NCBI GenBank assembly: GCA_940337035.1
Contig: CALNHX010003598.1
Location: 1-64,000, forward strand
DNA length: 64,000 bases
Direction: 5' to 3'
From: Agriotes lineatus
Lineage: Eukaryota; Arthropoda; Insecta; Coleoptera; Elateridae
Below the pieces are notes generated by a model. It saw only the letters and a program-made list of their open reading frames with translations, was not told the DNA's origin and did no database searches. The position numbers were made by a program, and so were the translations under genes. Positions 23,686 through 35,689 of this stretch are shown in pieces (position 1 is the first letter of the stretch; every line of letters begins with the position of its first letter).

Positions 23686-25435
23686 ATATTGAACAAAGTC
23701 GATGAAAGCACAGAGTTGAAGTATTTTATTTAATTGCAAAATTAAACAGTAATTGAAGTTATTAAATGCATTGGAAATGAGATGCAAGAGGCATAATTAG
23801 AGGGATAAAGGCAAGCATAAGCAAAGCAGATTTCAGAGGTATTGAATTTGAAGTTTTAGTAAAAGAAAGATTTAAGATTGCTAATATAGGTAATATAAGT
23901 AGGTAGTATGATAGGTTTGAGCATATTTAAAGCCAGATCAAATGAAATTAAATGATACAAAGGGTTGGTTATGTGCATAATATGAGGGTAGAGTTATTAA
24001 TAAACGTACAGGCCAGTGAAAAGCAAGCAATCTGAAAGGTAGATGGAAATCAAAGGAAGGTAAGGTAAGATTTGCAAAGAGCAATAGATAACGAGGGCAA
24101 CTGAATTGAAGAAAATCCAGTGACGTGTTTAAAATTGAACTCAAGTGCCAGTGAATTGTAAAAACTAAGTGATTATAGCAGAGCAGTAATTATAAAAACG
24201 TTTATGTAACTAGAATGATCAATTTTTAGGTATAAGAAATAAAGACAATTTTTAGATTTAAGAAACATGTTATCAAATTTGATTCCTTGGTGTAAAATTG
24301 TAACTAAAACTAATTTCCTATAAACAATTACAGATCGCGGTTACTAAGCAACGCGATGCTATTTTGTCAAACAAAAAGAAAATTGCTGAAAATTGACAAA
24401 GTTTGAGCAAATTGTGCTCCAGTAAATTTAATGTTTTAACATAATAAAAAAGTATTTACCACGTTAAAAAGTAAACCATTTTATTATACCAGTTATCGGG
24501 CATCTGTAGAAACGTTATTGAAAGTTTCCCAGTGATAAAATTGTAAATTTGTGCAAACCAACTTTGGCTGTGAGTTGCTTCTCCGACACCTGAGAATTTC
24601 GACCTTCGATACCGTGCCACTTCAGCTGCCAAAGCCAGGGTTTGCAATTCCAACGGCCTAGGGAGGTGTGAACTAGCATCCTGAACAATATTTTCTGCCA
24701 GGAAAGCGACTTCAAGCGCATAAAGCCGTCGGCGTCACCTAGCACTATCTTCGAGCCCAGATTGGCTAGAATTTAAAAGATAGGAGTGGCATGTTTTCGA
24801 GTATTTGAGAGCCGGGAAAGCTAGTAATCTCCAAGAATACACTTTGCGGAGAAGAGTCATTGTATTTTCAAGCGTCCAGATTCGTCACAGTTTGAGTAAT
24901 TTGAATGGCGTCAGTAGAAATTGTGATTTTGCTAGAAAATTGAAGTCATCACAGGAAGTCCAGAACAAAAGAGCAGCTGGCGTAGTTTAACGTCATATAT
25001 AAACAAAATCGGGTCAGTTGTTGCTAGGCGGGAGTTTTAATTCGATTTACCTGATGGTTCCTTGCAGAATTTTACTTTTAAATTTATGAGTAACCGAATC
25101 TAGTAGAGCGGTTGTACTAAAATTGCGTATATGAACTACGCTGAGTCAAATATTCTAAACAACATTTCAAATGAAACTCAGATTGAACCCAACCTGAGAG
25201 AGTAGTTTTGTGTTCTTACCGGAGCTAGCTCAGAATATTATTGCAATTCGATAAAATATAGAAAGGGGCAATTGACCATTTTATTAACGTATAATAAATA
25301 CATTTCTTTTTAATTAGCCTAAAATAGGTACTGACAGGCAAAGTATTACACAATAAAAGTACCATGAGCATTGTGGTGATTTGCCCTATTTAACTATTCA
25401 CATTCTGATTAAACCCGTTATTAATACAAGGCATC
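23686..25435. mobile_element. Insertion of about 1.75 kb splitting the endonuclease
   Basis: The sequence separates two halves of one endonuclease. Its left part (23725-24300) resembles the purine-rich repeat at 12.1-12.7 kb. Its right part (24456-25010) is GC-richer; on the minus strand it has an open stretch with SSHLPRPLELQTLALAAEV and EVARYRRSKFSGVGEATHS of unknown family. I could not find terminal inverted repeats or an exact target duplication, so the boundaries are approximate. Confidence 0.4.
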
Positions 25436-26441
25436 ATTCCACCGCAATATATTGCAAAAGATATTCCCACCGGTGAAGTCTGTTGTGAAGTAATTGACGA
25501 ATTTCCCACTGGCAATATCAATTCTCTTTGGCTAAAGATAGGACTGCTTAAGCACAACTTCCTAATTGCTTGAGTGTACCGTCCACCAAACTTTTCACTT
25601 GAAGACAACATTCTTACGCTAAGTTCTATTGTCTGCTGTAGAAAATTATAGTAATGTACTCATATTTGGAGATTTTAACTTCCCAAGTATAACCTGACCT
25701 AACCCTATTCTTCTACAAGCAAATTCTCCAGTTACTTTATTTTTAAATACGTACTACGACTGTAATCTATTTCAATTAGTAAATCAACATACTAGATATA
25801 GAAACGGAAATAATCCATCGCTCTTAGATCTGATACTCAGCACCGACAAAAACTTATTATCAGAAGTTCTTTTTGATTCGCCTATTGGTTCCAGCCACCA
25901 TTCAACTATAATTGCAACTATGCAACTGCATGCAAAATTAAGCAATAGGGAAGAGCCTAAAATGTGAAACTACTGGTTCACAAATTACGTTGAAAGGAAT
26001 TGGACAGTGATATCTGATGCATTAAATATGGCAGTAACTTTTTATGTACCGTTTGTTAATCAAAAACGCAACATAAATAAACCTTGGGTGTCTAGGCCAA
26101 TTTTGAAATATTTGAAGAGTAACCAGACTTCTCGAGTCTCTTCCTTCTCCCTGAAAGATAGCGAGGGTTCTGTACAAACCAATCCTGAATTAGTAACCAA
26201 TATATTCGCAGAGAAATTTCTTCAGTCCTTTGTTGAAGAACCTTCTGGAAACCTGCTAAGTCTCCATCCCTCCAGTCGAGTAGAAAATTCAACATCTGCA
26301 TTTACAGTAACTTCAGAAGAAGTGGGGTCTCCGTTCATCTCCAGGACTGATGAAATCTCACCTCATTTACTGAAACGGTGTTCCCATACATTGGCAGATT
26401 TGCTAACTATGTTATTTAATAGGGTATTTAAGTTAAGTTAA
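25436..26441 (+). pseudogene. Endonuclease C-terminal part and RT start of the CR1/L2/Jockey-like element
   Basis: It resumes the element interrupted at 23.69 kb: VCCEVIDEFPTGNINSLWLK, then VYRPPNFSLEDN, then THIWRF/GDFN-like and NGNNPSLLDLILS, and SPIGSSHHSTII, in the order of the endonuclease domain. From 26007 an open 144-codon stretch covers the linker (NINKPWVSRPILKYLKSNQ, NPELVTNIFAEKFLQSF) and ends before the RT catalytic core, which is missing. The 3' part is truncated at about 26441. Confidence 0.72.
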
Positions 26442-26785
26442 GTAACATTGAGCGACATTCCTCTTATTTTGCCTCGATAAACAAGTACAATTTCGATCCA
26501 TATTGGGGATAAAATTAATTTGAAGTAAACTCAAGGCTAAGAGAGACTAAAAAAGCAATTGTGGAAATAAAGTGAAGAGATAAAACACCAAATAAGGGTG
26601 AGAAATAAGCCTTAATAATAGTGCATGCGTTAGGAAAGATAGCAGTGAAGAGGTGAAGACGAGAATTGCATGAACCAACAGAGATAAGAGCAGCAAATTT
26701 ATAACTCAAAGTGCAAGAAACTCCCGCTTTGTCAAGCTTGGGATAGGCAACCCAAATTACAAAGGCAAGTATAGAAGGTTGCGGA
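26442..26785. other. Spacer, nothing recognised
   Basis: A short AT-rich and purine-rich spacer lies between the truncated CR1/L2/Jockey-like element and the start of the RTE-like ORF. Confidence 0.3.
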
Positions 26786-26899
26786 AACACAGCGAGAAAA
26801 CTGCAAAGTATAGATTCAGACGAATGCCTTACAGATGAAGGAAAAAGAAAGAACGATTATATAGAGGACTTATTTAAGAGAAGCACAAATACAACCAGG

Positions 26900-27565
26900 A
26901 TGGATTTAATAAAAAATCTGGAGAGGGATATAAAAGAGATTAAAAACGAACAGCTTAATAACAACGAAGAAACAAAAAAAAAACTGAAAGAAGAGATCAG
27001 GCGGTTAAGGAAGGAACAAAGTGAATTTAAAGATGAGCTAAAGGAACTAAAGGGTACCAACGAAAAGGCAATGAGGGAAATAAATGAATTAAAAAAGGAA
27101 ATTGAGAGAACAAGTGAAAGAATGGAGAAAATGGAGGAAGATAAAAGGAGAAAGAATATAATCATACAGGGGTTAAAAATTACAGCAACTAACACAAACA
27201 TGCTAAAGGAGGAAATAGAAGGATTCATGGAGAGGGAATTGGGAGTAGTACTGAGAGCGAAAATGGTCAGGAAACTGGGAGCGTCAATGAAAACAACATT
27301 TGCACCAGGGAGTCAGGAGAAATTGGATATAATAATAGCATATGGACAGGGCGCGAATTATATGAAGAAGGAAAATGAGCAATTCTGGCAAGAACTACAA
27401 ATGATATATGATGAAGGGGACAACCCCACTATAATCCTAGGATATATCAATAGAAGAATTGGGAATGAGATTGTAGGGAGACAAGGAGTAATGGGAAGAT
27501 ATGGAGAGATTACAAGCAACGCGAATGGAGAGAGACTAATACATTTTTGCATACAGAATGGTTGA
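26900..27565 (+). pseudogene. Coiled-coil plus partial endonuclease ORF of the RTE-like element
   Basis: An open frame of 221 codons. Residues 1-95 are nearly all Lys/Glu/Leu/Asn/Arg with a heptad pattern typical of a coiled coil, ending in RRKNIIIQGL, the boundary motif seen in ORF1-like proteins. The second half holds the endonuclease segment IILGYINRRIGNE (GDFNA.iG position, with Tyr-Ile replacing the usual Asp-Phe) and NGERLIHFC. The frame upstream is open to about 26790. A TGA at 27563-27565 breaks the endonuclease, which continues in the next stretch. Confidence 0.7.
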
Positions 27566-27739
27566 GTGATACTCAACTCCTTCTATCAGCATAAGGACCA
27601 ACACATATATACTAGGGAAGAACCAGGAAGAAGCGAAAGATCGATTATAGACTATATAGTAACAGAGAAAATAAATAGAAGAATTATAAATGACGTGAGA
27701 GTTTATAGGGGAGCTGAATTATCGACTGATCACCACTTA

Positions 27740-27971
27740 ACGTATGTCCCATAAGTTTTTTGAGAAAAAAAATCCGTTGTAGCTTATTATAGAAAAAATG
27801 CTTTCAATTTGGTTGGAGTTGAAGAACATCAACCATTATCCGTAGTTTAAGCATATAATTCTATTAAATGTAGCTGTAGAAATAATTACTTGTCCTTGAA
27901 TTTAATATAAAATTAAAGCAACATGAAATATAGCTGTTAATATTTTTTCTCAAAACTTATGGGACATACGT
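27740..27971. mobile_element. 232-bp MITE with TA duplication inserted in the RTE-like ORF
   Basis: Terminal inverted repeats acgtatgtcccataagtttt and its exact complement (...aaaacttatgggacatacgt) are flanked by TA at 27738-27739 and 27972-27973. No ORF inside. Removing the unit and one TA restores an uninterrupted reading frame through the RT linker (…TDHHLL ITKIKN…). The TA target marks it as a Tc1/mariner-type MITE. Confidence 0.9.
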
Positions 27972-29004
27972 TACTAATAACAAAAATAAAAAACAAGAAA
28001 GGAGATGAAGAAGAGAGGTTAAAAGCGGAAGTAAACAGGAAGGAAGTGAAGATGATTTAGATATACAAACTGCAAGACCAGCAAGTAAGAGAGGAGTACA
28101 CAGAACAGATCGCTAAGAGGATACAGAAAGTTCGACAAGAGATACAGAGAATGAATGTCGAGAAGATGTGGGATAAATTTAAAGAAATTATCTACAAGGC
28201 TGGAACAAATGTATGTGGGATAACTACAACTGGAGGAAATAAGAAGAGAACAAGCTGGTGGAGTGAAGAATAAAAAATACTATAAGGATGAAACAGAAAG
28301 CGTGGAAAGACTACCTGCATAAGAGGAGCGATGAAGCTTACGCGAACTATAAAGCAGTGAGGAAAATGGTAAAGGTCAAAATAGCTAAAGTTAAGGAATG
28401 GGAAGCAGAAGATGGAAAATGACAGAAGAGTGAACCAAAAGCTATTTTACAGGGTACCAAAGAACATGAGAAATAAAGGAAGGAAAATCGGGACGAGACA
28501 AATTATGGACAAAGAGGGAAGGGTACGAATGGAGGCGGAAGTAGGTGAACATAATGAAAAGAAACCTGGACGAGAAAGAGTCAGTGGACAGATGAAGGAA
28601 GCAGGCGACAGTATACAACTAGACGAAGTTAAGAGAGCAGTGGCAAAACTACTTAAAGGAATGGGAGATGAGAGAATAAGGTTTCTACAAAGAATTCTTA
28701 ATAAAGGATGGGGAACATCATCAGTACCAAAGGAATGGAAAATTTCAGTAATAGTACCTATTTTTAAAAAGGGTAACCAGAAGGACTGCGCAAATTATCG
28801 AGGAATATCTCTGCTCTGCTCAGCTTGCAAGGTACCTATATGAAATGATCTTGGAAGGAAGATTAAGAAAGGAAGTAGAAGGAAGGCTACATGGGGCACA
28901 AAGTGGATTCAGGCCTGGTCACTGCACACAAGACCATATATTTACATTAAGAAATATAATAGAAAAATCGTTACCTTATAACAAGGAAATATATGTATTG
29001 CAGT

Positions 29005-30873
29005 GTCCCTATCTAAATATTGTGTACTATTATGAGTAATGATGTAATTAAAGATGTGCAAATAAAATAAGTCACCACACAATATTTAGTTTTACCATTT
29101 GCTAAGATCAAACTGACTGATTAACTTATTTTGTTGAGTACGCCAAATTGAGAATTATCTTATGGTAGTTTGCCCTTTATTTAATCCATTCATCTGATAT
29201 AATAACTTCGCTAGCTCATTTGAAAACAGAGACATGAAAATAAAAACTCAATCTCTCGCGGGTCTGAGGTTCCTAAATTTGCAAGTTAAAATTTTAATGA
29301 TACGCCACTGGAAAAGTAGACGGGTGAACTAAAAATTAGGCGTACTGCGCCGCCGCTATTCTGAAACGTCAAATTCTCGCACAAGAAATTCGAGTTATTC
29401 TTCAGCTCGCGTGTAAACTGAATTATCAAGCAATTAAATGAACAGCTTTTAACGGTAAGATTTTGAATAATTGCGCCTTCAAGTAGCGTCTTATCGTTCT
29501 ATTGTTTTTCAGGCAAATCTATCATTGGTCCATTTTAAAAGGACGCTTAAAATTGCATTTGTTTACTGGGACCTCCAACTGACGATTTATTTCACGAATG
29601 CTGGGAAAACACCTCGCCATCCACAGGAACTTTTATGATATTCGTGTTCTCCAGGTCGTAATTAAGGTATGATGTGATTTTCATGCCAATCGCGCGGATA
29701 AAAATTTCAGAATACACTAACCTCACATTCGTAGCCTTCTCGGATGCCCTTTATGGTGATCTCGGCTGACTTCTGTACCCCCGGGCTTCTCGGACTGCTG
29801 TGCTGTGTTGGGGCCTGATGTGCGGTGCTGCTCGAACAATCTTGACACCCTAGGCCTTCCCACGATGCCGCAAATTGGTTCTGCGGGAGCTGGTCACTTG
29901 GCCGAATCTGCCGGAGTCGCTTCGGAATGAAAAAATCTCAAGTGCGTGGAAAATCTTGCCTCCAATTGTGCTGATACACTGCAATTCGCTGATCACGATG
30001 GTGCTATTTTTATTTTTATAATTTTATGCCTTCTATAAAAATTCTTTAATTAAAGTCAGAGCAAAACTCAGGTAACTTTCACCAATTTATTAAAACAAAT
30101 GATCTCTGTCGTATTTGACAAAACACTGTCTACAAATTTTAACTTCAGGAAGTTCAACTAAGTCCAATTACATATCTTATAAACTAAATTAACATATTTG
30201 ATCATTTTATTACAATTTCTTACATACTAAAATTATTGTCTTTTGAATTGTTCATTTCTCATCGTTTTAATCCGCCACTCACTTGATTTTATAACACTTA
30301 AATGCCCATTGTTTATCACTACACTGAATCGTTTTTTAATACACCAACATTGTCTCATTTCCTGCTATTTGAATTCCATCTAATTTCTTGCCACTGCAAT
30401 CTCTTCAAATTTCCATGTCTTGTATTTGCATGTAAAAATGACTTGCCTAGCTTTTCTATGTTCTTTTGCCTTATCTTTCTGGTCATTCTTATTCTCACCT
30501 TTATTCTAAAATGTTCATTTCCTATTCATTCCCTAATGACTCTACTTTCTACGCTTCCTTTTTTAAGCTGTGTCTAACTTGAACTTTCTGTGCCAGTTCC
30601 TAATTAATTTAGATTCGGCTTCTACTTTGTCCAAATCTATTATATTATGTTTAAAATTATATTGCTAAACCCAATACACGGAACTTGAGTTTCCATATTT
30701 CTGTGCCTATTCAAATACAATCAATGTCATTGGCCATTTATACCAGTGTTATTATGATTTGGCAATTTATGTGAATTTTCTCAGATGCCTGCATTATTAC
30801 AACTCTGTGCTTTAGTGATTTAATTTGTTATTTGCTTGTACTGCAATCAGAGCTGATTTGAGGGCTAAAGACC
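29005..30873. mobile_element. 1.87-kb insertion in the RT domain, flanked by ATTGCAGT direct repeats
   Basis: The perfect 8-bp repeat ATTGCAGT occurs at 28997-29004 and 30874-30881, exactly where RT homology stops and restarts. No clear terminal inverted repeat is seen. The middle (29580-29960) is GC-rich, and on the minus strand has several coding-like open stretches, e.g. one with ELQCISTIGGKIFHALEIF and one ending NIIKVPVDGEVFSQHS before a stop. These are not from a family I recognise. The rest is AT-rich without long frames. Confidence 0.6.
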
Positions 30874-31458
30874 ATTGCAGTATATGTTGTGTGGATTTTC
30901 AAAAGGCCTTCGAGTGGTGAAAAAAACATATGGAACATATTGGCAAGAACTGGTATTGCAAAGAATTTGGTAAAAGCTATAAAATCTTTATACAACAAAA
31001 CGGAGAACATGGTAAGGAAGGACAATATGGAGATGAACAAATTTAGAACGATGCAGGGAGTGAGACAAGGCGGAAACCTTAGCCCATTACTTTTTATCAC
31101 ATTTATGGATGAAATAATCAGAAAAGTAAGAAGCGAAAGTAAGAAAATGAAGGTAGGATACCACAAACTGGAACCGGTAGAAGTGAGTGAATGCGTATTT
31201 GCAGATGACGTTGCAATATTGGCAAATACGGAAAAAACCCTTCAATTAAATGTAGACCTATGGACGAATGAATTACAAAAAAAAAGAAATGAAAATAAAT
31301 ATAAGTAGAACCAAAGTAGTTGTGATAACAAATAATAATGATAGAAGAGTAAACATACAAATTAACAACAAAATAATGGAGCAAGTAAAAAGCTTAAAAT
31401 ACCTAGGAATGACTATTGAAGATGGTGAAGACAAGAAGTAGAAATTAATAACAGAATA

Positions 31459-31965
31459 TTGACAACGGTAGAAATGTTTCACAGCATGAACAGGCGGTTC
31501 ATAAGTAAAGCGGAAATCAGCAATAATACAAAAATGTTAATTTGTAAAACCATATATTTACCGAATTTATTATATGGATGTGAAACATGGGTACTGACCG
31601 AGAAACAACACAAAAAGATTCAGGCTTTAGAGATGAAGTATCTGAGGAAAGTAGCAAAAGTGACGATAATGGATAGGTTAAGGAATGAAGAAATAAGGAA
31701 AAAACTGGGTATAAAGAGCGTCAGGAAGATTATAGAGGAGGCACAGTTGAGGTGGTGGAGACACATGAAAAGATTGAATGCAGAAAGATAAGTTAGAAAA
31801 GTGTGGGAGGTAAAAACCATTGGAAGGAGAAAGAAAGGTAGACCTAGAATGACGTGGGATGGAGAAGTGGCAAAGATACTAAAGACAAAAGGAATATTGT
31901 GGAATCAGGCAGAGATTATAGCGAGGGACAGAATCAGATGGAGAGCAATGATAAAATAGAGAAGA
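31459..31965 (+). pseudogene. C-terminal end of the RTE-like RT
   Basis: An open stretch reads NTKMLICKTIYLPNLLYGCE, then WVLTEKQHKKIQALEMKYLR, then LRWWRHMKRLN; after one stop it continues RKKGRPRMTWDGEV. This is the standard RTE-like tail (lk..vyr.vv.p.llYG.E.W......k.l...em..LR). It belongs with the upstream palm domain at 30.87-31.31 kb. Confidence 0.75.
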
Positions 31966-32264
31966 AACAGTGTTGAAAGAAGCGAATAAGTGAGTGTGAT
32001 GCGAAGTCAGAGAGACAAAATAGTGATAAAACTGCTGCCGAAAGGGGGGAAAACGTGAGTGAAATGTGAAGATCCAGTGAGGCATCTTTATATCGAGTTT
32101 ATTTATTTATTGGAATAGAATAAGTTTAAATTAGTATAAATGGAGTTTTAATTATTTTCATATATGTTTAAACGGATAGAATAATGTAAAGTATTGCAAC
32201 CCTTATGTTAGGGGCTGCAACCCTTATGGTGATCTTAGGGGTGGTTTTCCCTCTTAGACCACAA
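31966..32264. other. Spacer, nothing recognised
   Basis: Short AT-rich stretch with a simple repeated phrase 'gcaacccttatg' near 32200-32230. No gene. Confidence 0.3.
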
Positions 32265-33270
32265 TGTTACGCTTCCTCGGAGGTTAACTCGATCGCTGAA
32301 CCCTGCTCTAAATTTAGGGGTTGTAAAGCCTACTTTTAATGAAATAAAACGCCAAAGAATATTATAACACTATATTGGAAAATAAGTATCAATTTTGCCC
32401 AATTACACTGGTTGTTCGCCCAAGCGGCTATAAGCTTAAGTTGCTATAGTTTCGTAAATATAATTGTTCAGAATTACGCTTAAAGTTTATGACATTAAAA
32501 TTGTTTTGGAAGGAATAGAATAAATCTAGCGACGGCCCTTTGAGTTGGTTAATATAAAATAACCACAATTACGTCTGACCTGTTACTCCTGCGTTGGCTA
32601 CTTCCCCTTGATTTGATTATTCAGTTTAAACGGCGCGACCGTGTTCAGTTATAATAATTTAAATATGTTCGGCTAGATTTTAGATCCCCTGATTGTTGTT
32701 CCTTAAATGTTGAGTGGCTTGTCACAACACTGGCTCACATAAATTTTAAATAGAACTTTCAATTTTAACTTAGGTTATTTCGCCCGGCTCGCGGCATGGC
32801 GCCGGGACGCGGACTCCGCGCCGGACGCGGTACGCCCGAAAACGGCTTTTTGCCGGTAATTAATTTATTAGCTCGCGGGATACGGAAAGACTGACTGTCC
32901 AGTTCGCGTTCCCCAAAAGGTAATTTTCTTTCGGGACAAAAACGAATGTCTTTCGTACTCTCCCGTTTTGCAAGATAGCATTTTTGAATTAGAACTCGCG
33001 GATTCTTGGATTTGCAATGTTGCATTTCTCACGCGGATTTGCCTGAATGTCAATTTGACAATTCTCTATTCTCTGAATTACCGGCACCGGATGTAATTCA
33101 ATACTTTGTGCTTATTGTATTATAACGTTTTGCGTTCTTACCAACTGGAACTTTTGCATTCGCTATGAATTTAATTTATGCAGGAGCGGCTTTGATTTAT
33201 TCTTTTCTTTCGACAACTTAAAGTTTATAAGTCTTATAATTACAAACGCAATTTGTTGCGGGTTGTTACA
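32265..33270 (-). mobile_element. Possible minus-strand LTR of about 1.0 kb
   Basis: Read on the minus strand the block starts TGTAACAACCCGC and ends CCGAGGAAGCGTAACA, i.e. TG...CA. Flanking tetramers are ACAA (left) and ATAA (right), one mismatch from a 4-bp duplication. It is GC-richer around 32780-32900. There is no second copy in the window to confirm it. Confidence 0.35.
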
Positions 33271-33377
33271 ATAAGTTCAGTTACTGTGAATTAATGAAAT
33301 TTTTAGTGTATGTATGAAAAGGTTTAACACACCCTTTACACCTAACAGTAGGAGAGGGATGGATTATATATATATAT

Positions 33378-33909
33378 TGTAACGAACGCAAGAACGACCT
33401 TGAAAGCAGATATGCGCGGGTGAATCGGGAGCCGCCGTCAGAAACAGGTGTGCAGATGTGTCACAGCGTTCGAGACTTCCGGATCAATCTGGAGCCAGGT
33501 GTAATGCATGACTCACGCGCCTTTCATGTGGAATTTCCAGTGAATATCAAAACGTTTCTGGAACCTCCCCAGTGAAATATAAATACTCGCGCAGCGGGGA
33601 TGCGAGTTCAGTTCTCATTAAACTCAAAGGCGGAAGGCCGCCGCATAAATAAACGCGTATATAAATAACCACATAAATAAGTGATGTTTAATCCAGTGTA
33701 AATAAATAGAAATAAATCGTTAGTGTTAAGAGTGAAATAAATAAATGTATCCATAGAAATAGTGCCTGTAGGTTAAGTAATTTGTAATCGGCTTGGTAAT
33801 TCTCGTGTGTTTGTAAATAATAGTAATTAATCCAATAGTTGTAAATAAATGTTTAATACAAGAAGCGTCGTTATAATTTTTAAATAGCCCGAACGTTAAA
33901 AACGTAACA
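33378..33909 (+). mobile_element. LTR (plus strand), same family as the solo LTR at 13.5 kb
   Basis: The unit starts TGTAACGAACG and ends AACGTAACA (532 bp). A TATA-like 'aaatataaata' at about 33578 is followed by a GC-rich start region. Its 3' end is nearly the same as that of the reversed LTR at 13462-13994. It is followed one base later by TGGCGTCAGG, which could be a primer-binding site, so this may be a 5' LTR whose internal region was deleted. No target duplication is visible. Confidence 0.68.
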
Positions 33910-34200
33910 GTGGCGTCAGGTGTGCGGGTTTTTGTACCGTTTTTTTTTAATGAAAAATAAAAGACTAACTAAAGGTGCTGAAATACAACTACTGACACAC
34001 AATAAACAAAAATATCATCCATTCCAATTCACAACTAAAGAAATTGCAGCCAAAAACAAAAACAGTGGGAAATATTTGCCCCCTCTTGGCATTTCTAGGG
34101 TTAACAAGGACATTTTTTTATTTACGATAATATAATCAATTAGAGATTTTCTTCCTCTAGTCCCCCGGTGTATTTATTAAAATAATTTATTATTAAAGAA
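33910..34200 (+). other. Sequence after the LTR, possibly an internal remnant
   Basis: After the putative primer-binding site there is a 71-codon open stretch (33920-34135) with no recognised motif. No gag or pol homology is visible. Confidence 0.25.
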
Positions 34201-34204
34201 GTTG

Positions 34205-34445
34205 TCAGTTAATTTAAGCTTATTTTGTAATGCGAAATTTATTAGATGTTGTCCGTTTCCATTTAGCGTGGGTTCTCCAATTTTCCTACCGTATTTGATA
34301 TTGGATATTCAACTCCAGCATGCAGATCTCCAGCGATTATTATGTAAACATTTTTGTTTATTACGTCTTGCAGTTTTTTATAAAAATATTCTGTTTCTTC
34401 TCTTTCTTTAAACGCATAACGCATATACTCTACATACTGTTAAGT
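34205..34445 (-). pseudogene. RTE-type endonuclease fragment
   Basis: Minus-strand frame reads KEREETEYFYKKLQDVINK then NVYIIAGDLHAGVE and GKLENP, the block between YAPT and GDfNA.vG of RTE-like endonucleases (K..FY..Lq..i......iiiGDFNA.vG). Stops flank it, and the GDFNA Asn is replaced. Confidence 0.62.
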
Positions 34446-34635
34446 TTCTTCTTTTTTTTTATTTTGTCTGTACCTAACTATTCATTCATTTACATGTAAA
34501 TAGTTCTGTATCTATGATTTAAGACAATTTCTTATTAAAAATGCTATACTCGCTGCTGCTCTTTCTGCTTAGTTCCCTTAATAGCCCTTTTTCTTTTAGA
34601 TTTATATTTCATACATTTCACATTGCTATTCTGAG

Positions 34636-34919
34636 CAGAGCCGGATTAAGGGGGGGCTGAGGGGGCTGCAGCCCCGGGCCACCGAATTTCAGGGGCCTCG
34701 AAAAGATTTGAAGGTTATATTCTAGTGCGGTTTCTAATCATTTAAATCCCTTTGTACCCGTTGAGTTGATGTTTCGGAAATTAAAAACTTTCCTACCTAT
34801 AATAAAATATTAATTTAATAAAATAATAAAGCATGTTTGTAGAATATGCCCCTGACTTGGGGAATGGGGCCTCTAAAAAAATTTAACCCCGGGCCTCACA
34901 TATCCTTAATCCGGCTCTG
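34636..34919. mobile_element. hAT-type MITE with perfect 8-bp duplication
   Basis: Terminal inverted repeats cagagccggattaaggg and ccttaatccggctctg are flanked by ATTCTGAG at 34628-34635 and 34920-34927. Length 284 bp. The 8-bp duplication and CAGAG... ends are typical of hAT. The internal region holds a G-rich run near 34650 and no ORF. Confidence 0.9.
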
Positions 34920-34929
34920 ATTCTGAGTA

Positions 34930-35685
34930 TATATGAAATTCCCATTTGTTTATTCTTTACTTACAGGTCCTTTTTTCTATTGCTAGTTTTTCTGTCATAC
35001 AATCCATCCAATCATACAATCATACGGTCATGTTCAAATGTCCAAATAGAAATTTGAGCCAAATCTGTCCAGCTATCTAGGTTGCAAAACGAATCAAAAT
35101 GATATCTTCGAGTATATTGAGTTTCTTGATAGTGAAATAAAATACTTTCTTGAAGCAAACGAATTAAACAGCGTGGTTGTTATTAGTACACTCATTTGAT
35201 TATGAATAATGCAAAAAGCATGCTAAAGTCACAACGATGTTGATAAGCCAATTCCAACAATGCCTCACTACTGTAATTATTTATATAATTCAGTACTAGT
35301 ATGACTCATATGTTTTTCAATGTGCATGTAGACTTCTTCCAGCCCCTCGCAGTCTAACTAGATAGAATGACTTGTTCTAAATACACAAAATAACATAGGT
35401 ACGGCTTGTAATATACTTGTAGACATTTTCAAGTATAGGAATTTTTAAAACCAAAACAAATCTCCTATGCATGGACCTACAACGATACCTACTGTAGTTA
35501 TCAGAGAGGATTTAATTTACGATGGGTTTCTCTTCTACAAATGATTATCGTAAATCCTACAAAACAGCTAAAGCTTTAGCTTCGAATGATGATTTTAAAA
35601 TAAACCATCTGGTTCTTTGAGAAGTTTGGGTGTACTACTGCTCAAGCATGGTTTATCAATTATAAAGTTTAAAAATTTGTGATTT
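34930..35685. other. Intergenic, nothing recognised
   Basis: AT-rich sequence without open frames or repeats that I can match elsewhere in the window. Confidence 0.3.
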
Positions 35686-35689
35686 TTAC

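Larger units (their letters stand above)
26790..31960 (+). mobile_element. Long RTE-like non-LTR element (coiled coil, endonuclease, RT), decayed and split
   Basis: The pieces read in order on the plus strand. A coiled-coil region is at 26790-27150, then a linker GASMKTTFAPGSQEK and an endonuclease C-terminal part (27310-27739) with IILGYINRRIGNE, NGERLIHFCIQNG and RSIIDYIVTEKI. After a MITE comes the RT linker (27974-28400), and the RT fingers ERIRFLQRILNKGWGTSSVP and DCANYRGISLL (28650-28830), then GAQSGFRPGHCTQDHIFTLR (28885-28950). After a 1.87-kb insertion the palm follows with VRQGGNLSPLLF and CVFADDVAIL (31060-31220), and the C-terminal block RPRMTWDGEV (31840). The endonuclease N-terminal part appears deleted. 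Several frameshifts and stops mean no active protein. Confidence 0.82.

Noticed and set aside
26857..27228. Long minus-strand frame opposite the coiled-coil region
   Set aside because: It is Ser/Phe/Leu-rich because it is the complement of Lys/Glu codons; the plus-strand coiled coil and endonuclease explain the segment.
30302..30577. 91-codon plus-strand open frame
   Set aside because: Phe/Leu/Ser-rich, AT-driven translation without any motif, inside the 1.87-kb insertion.
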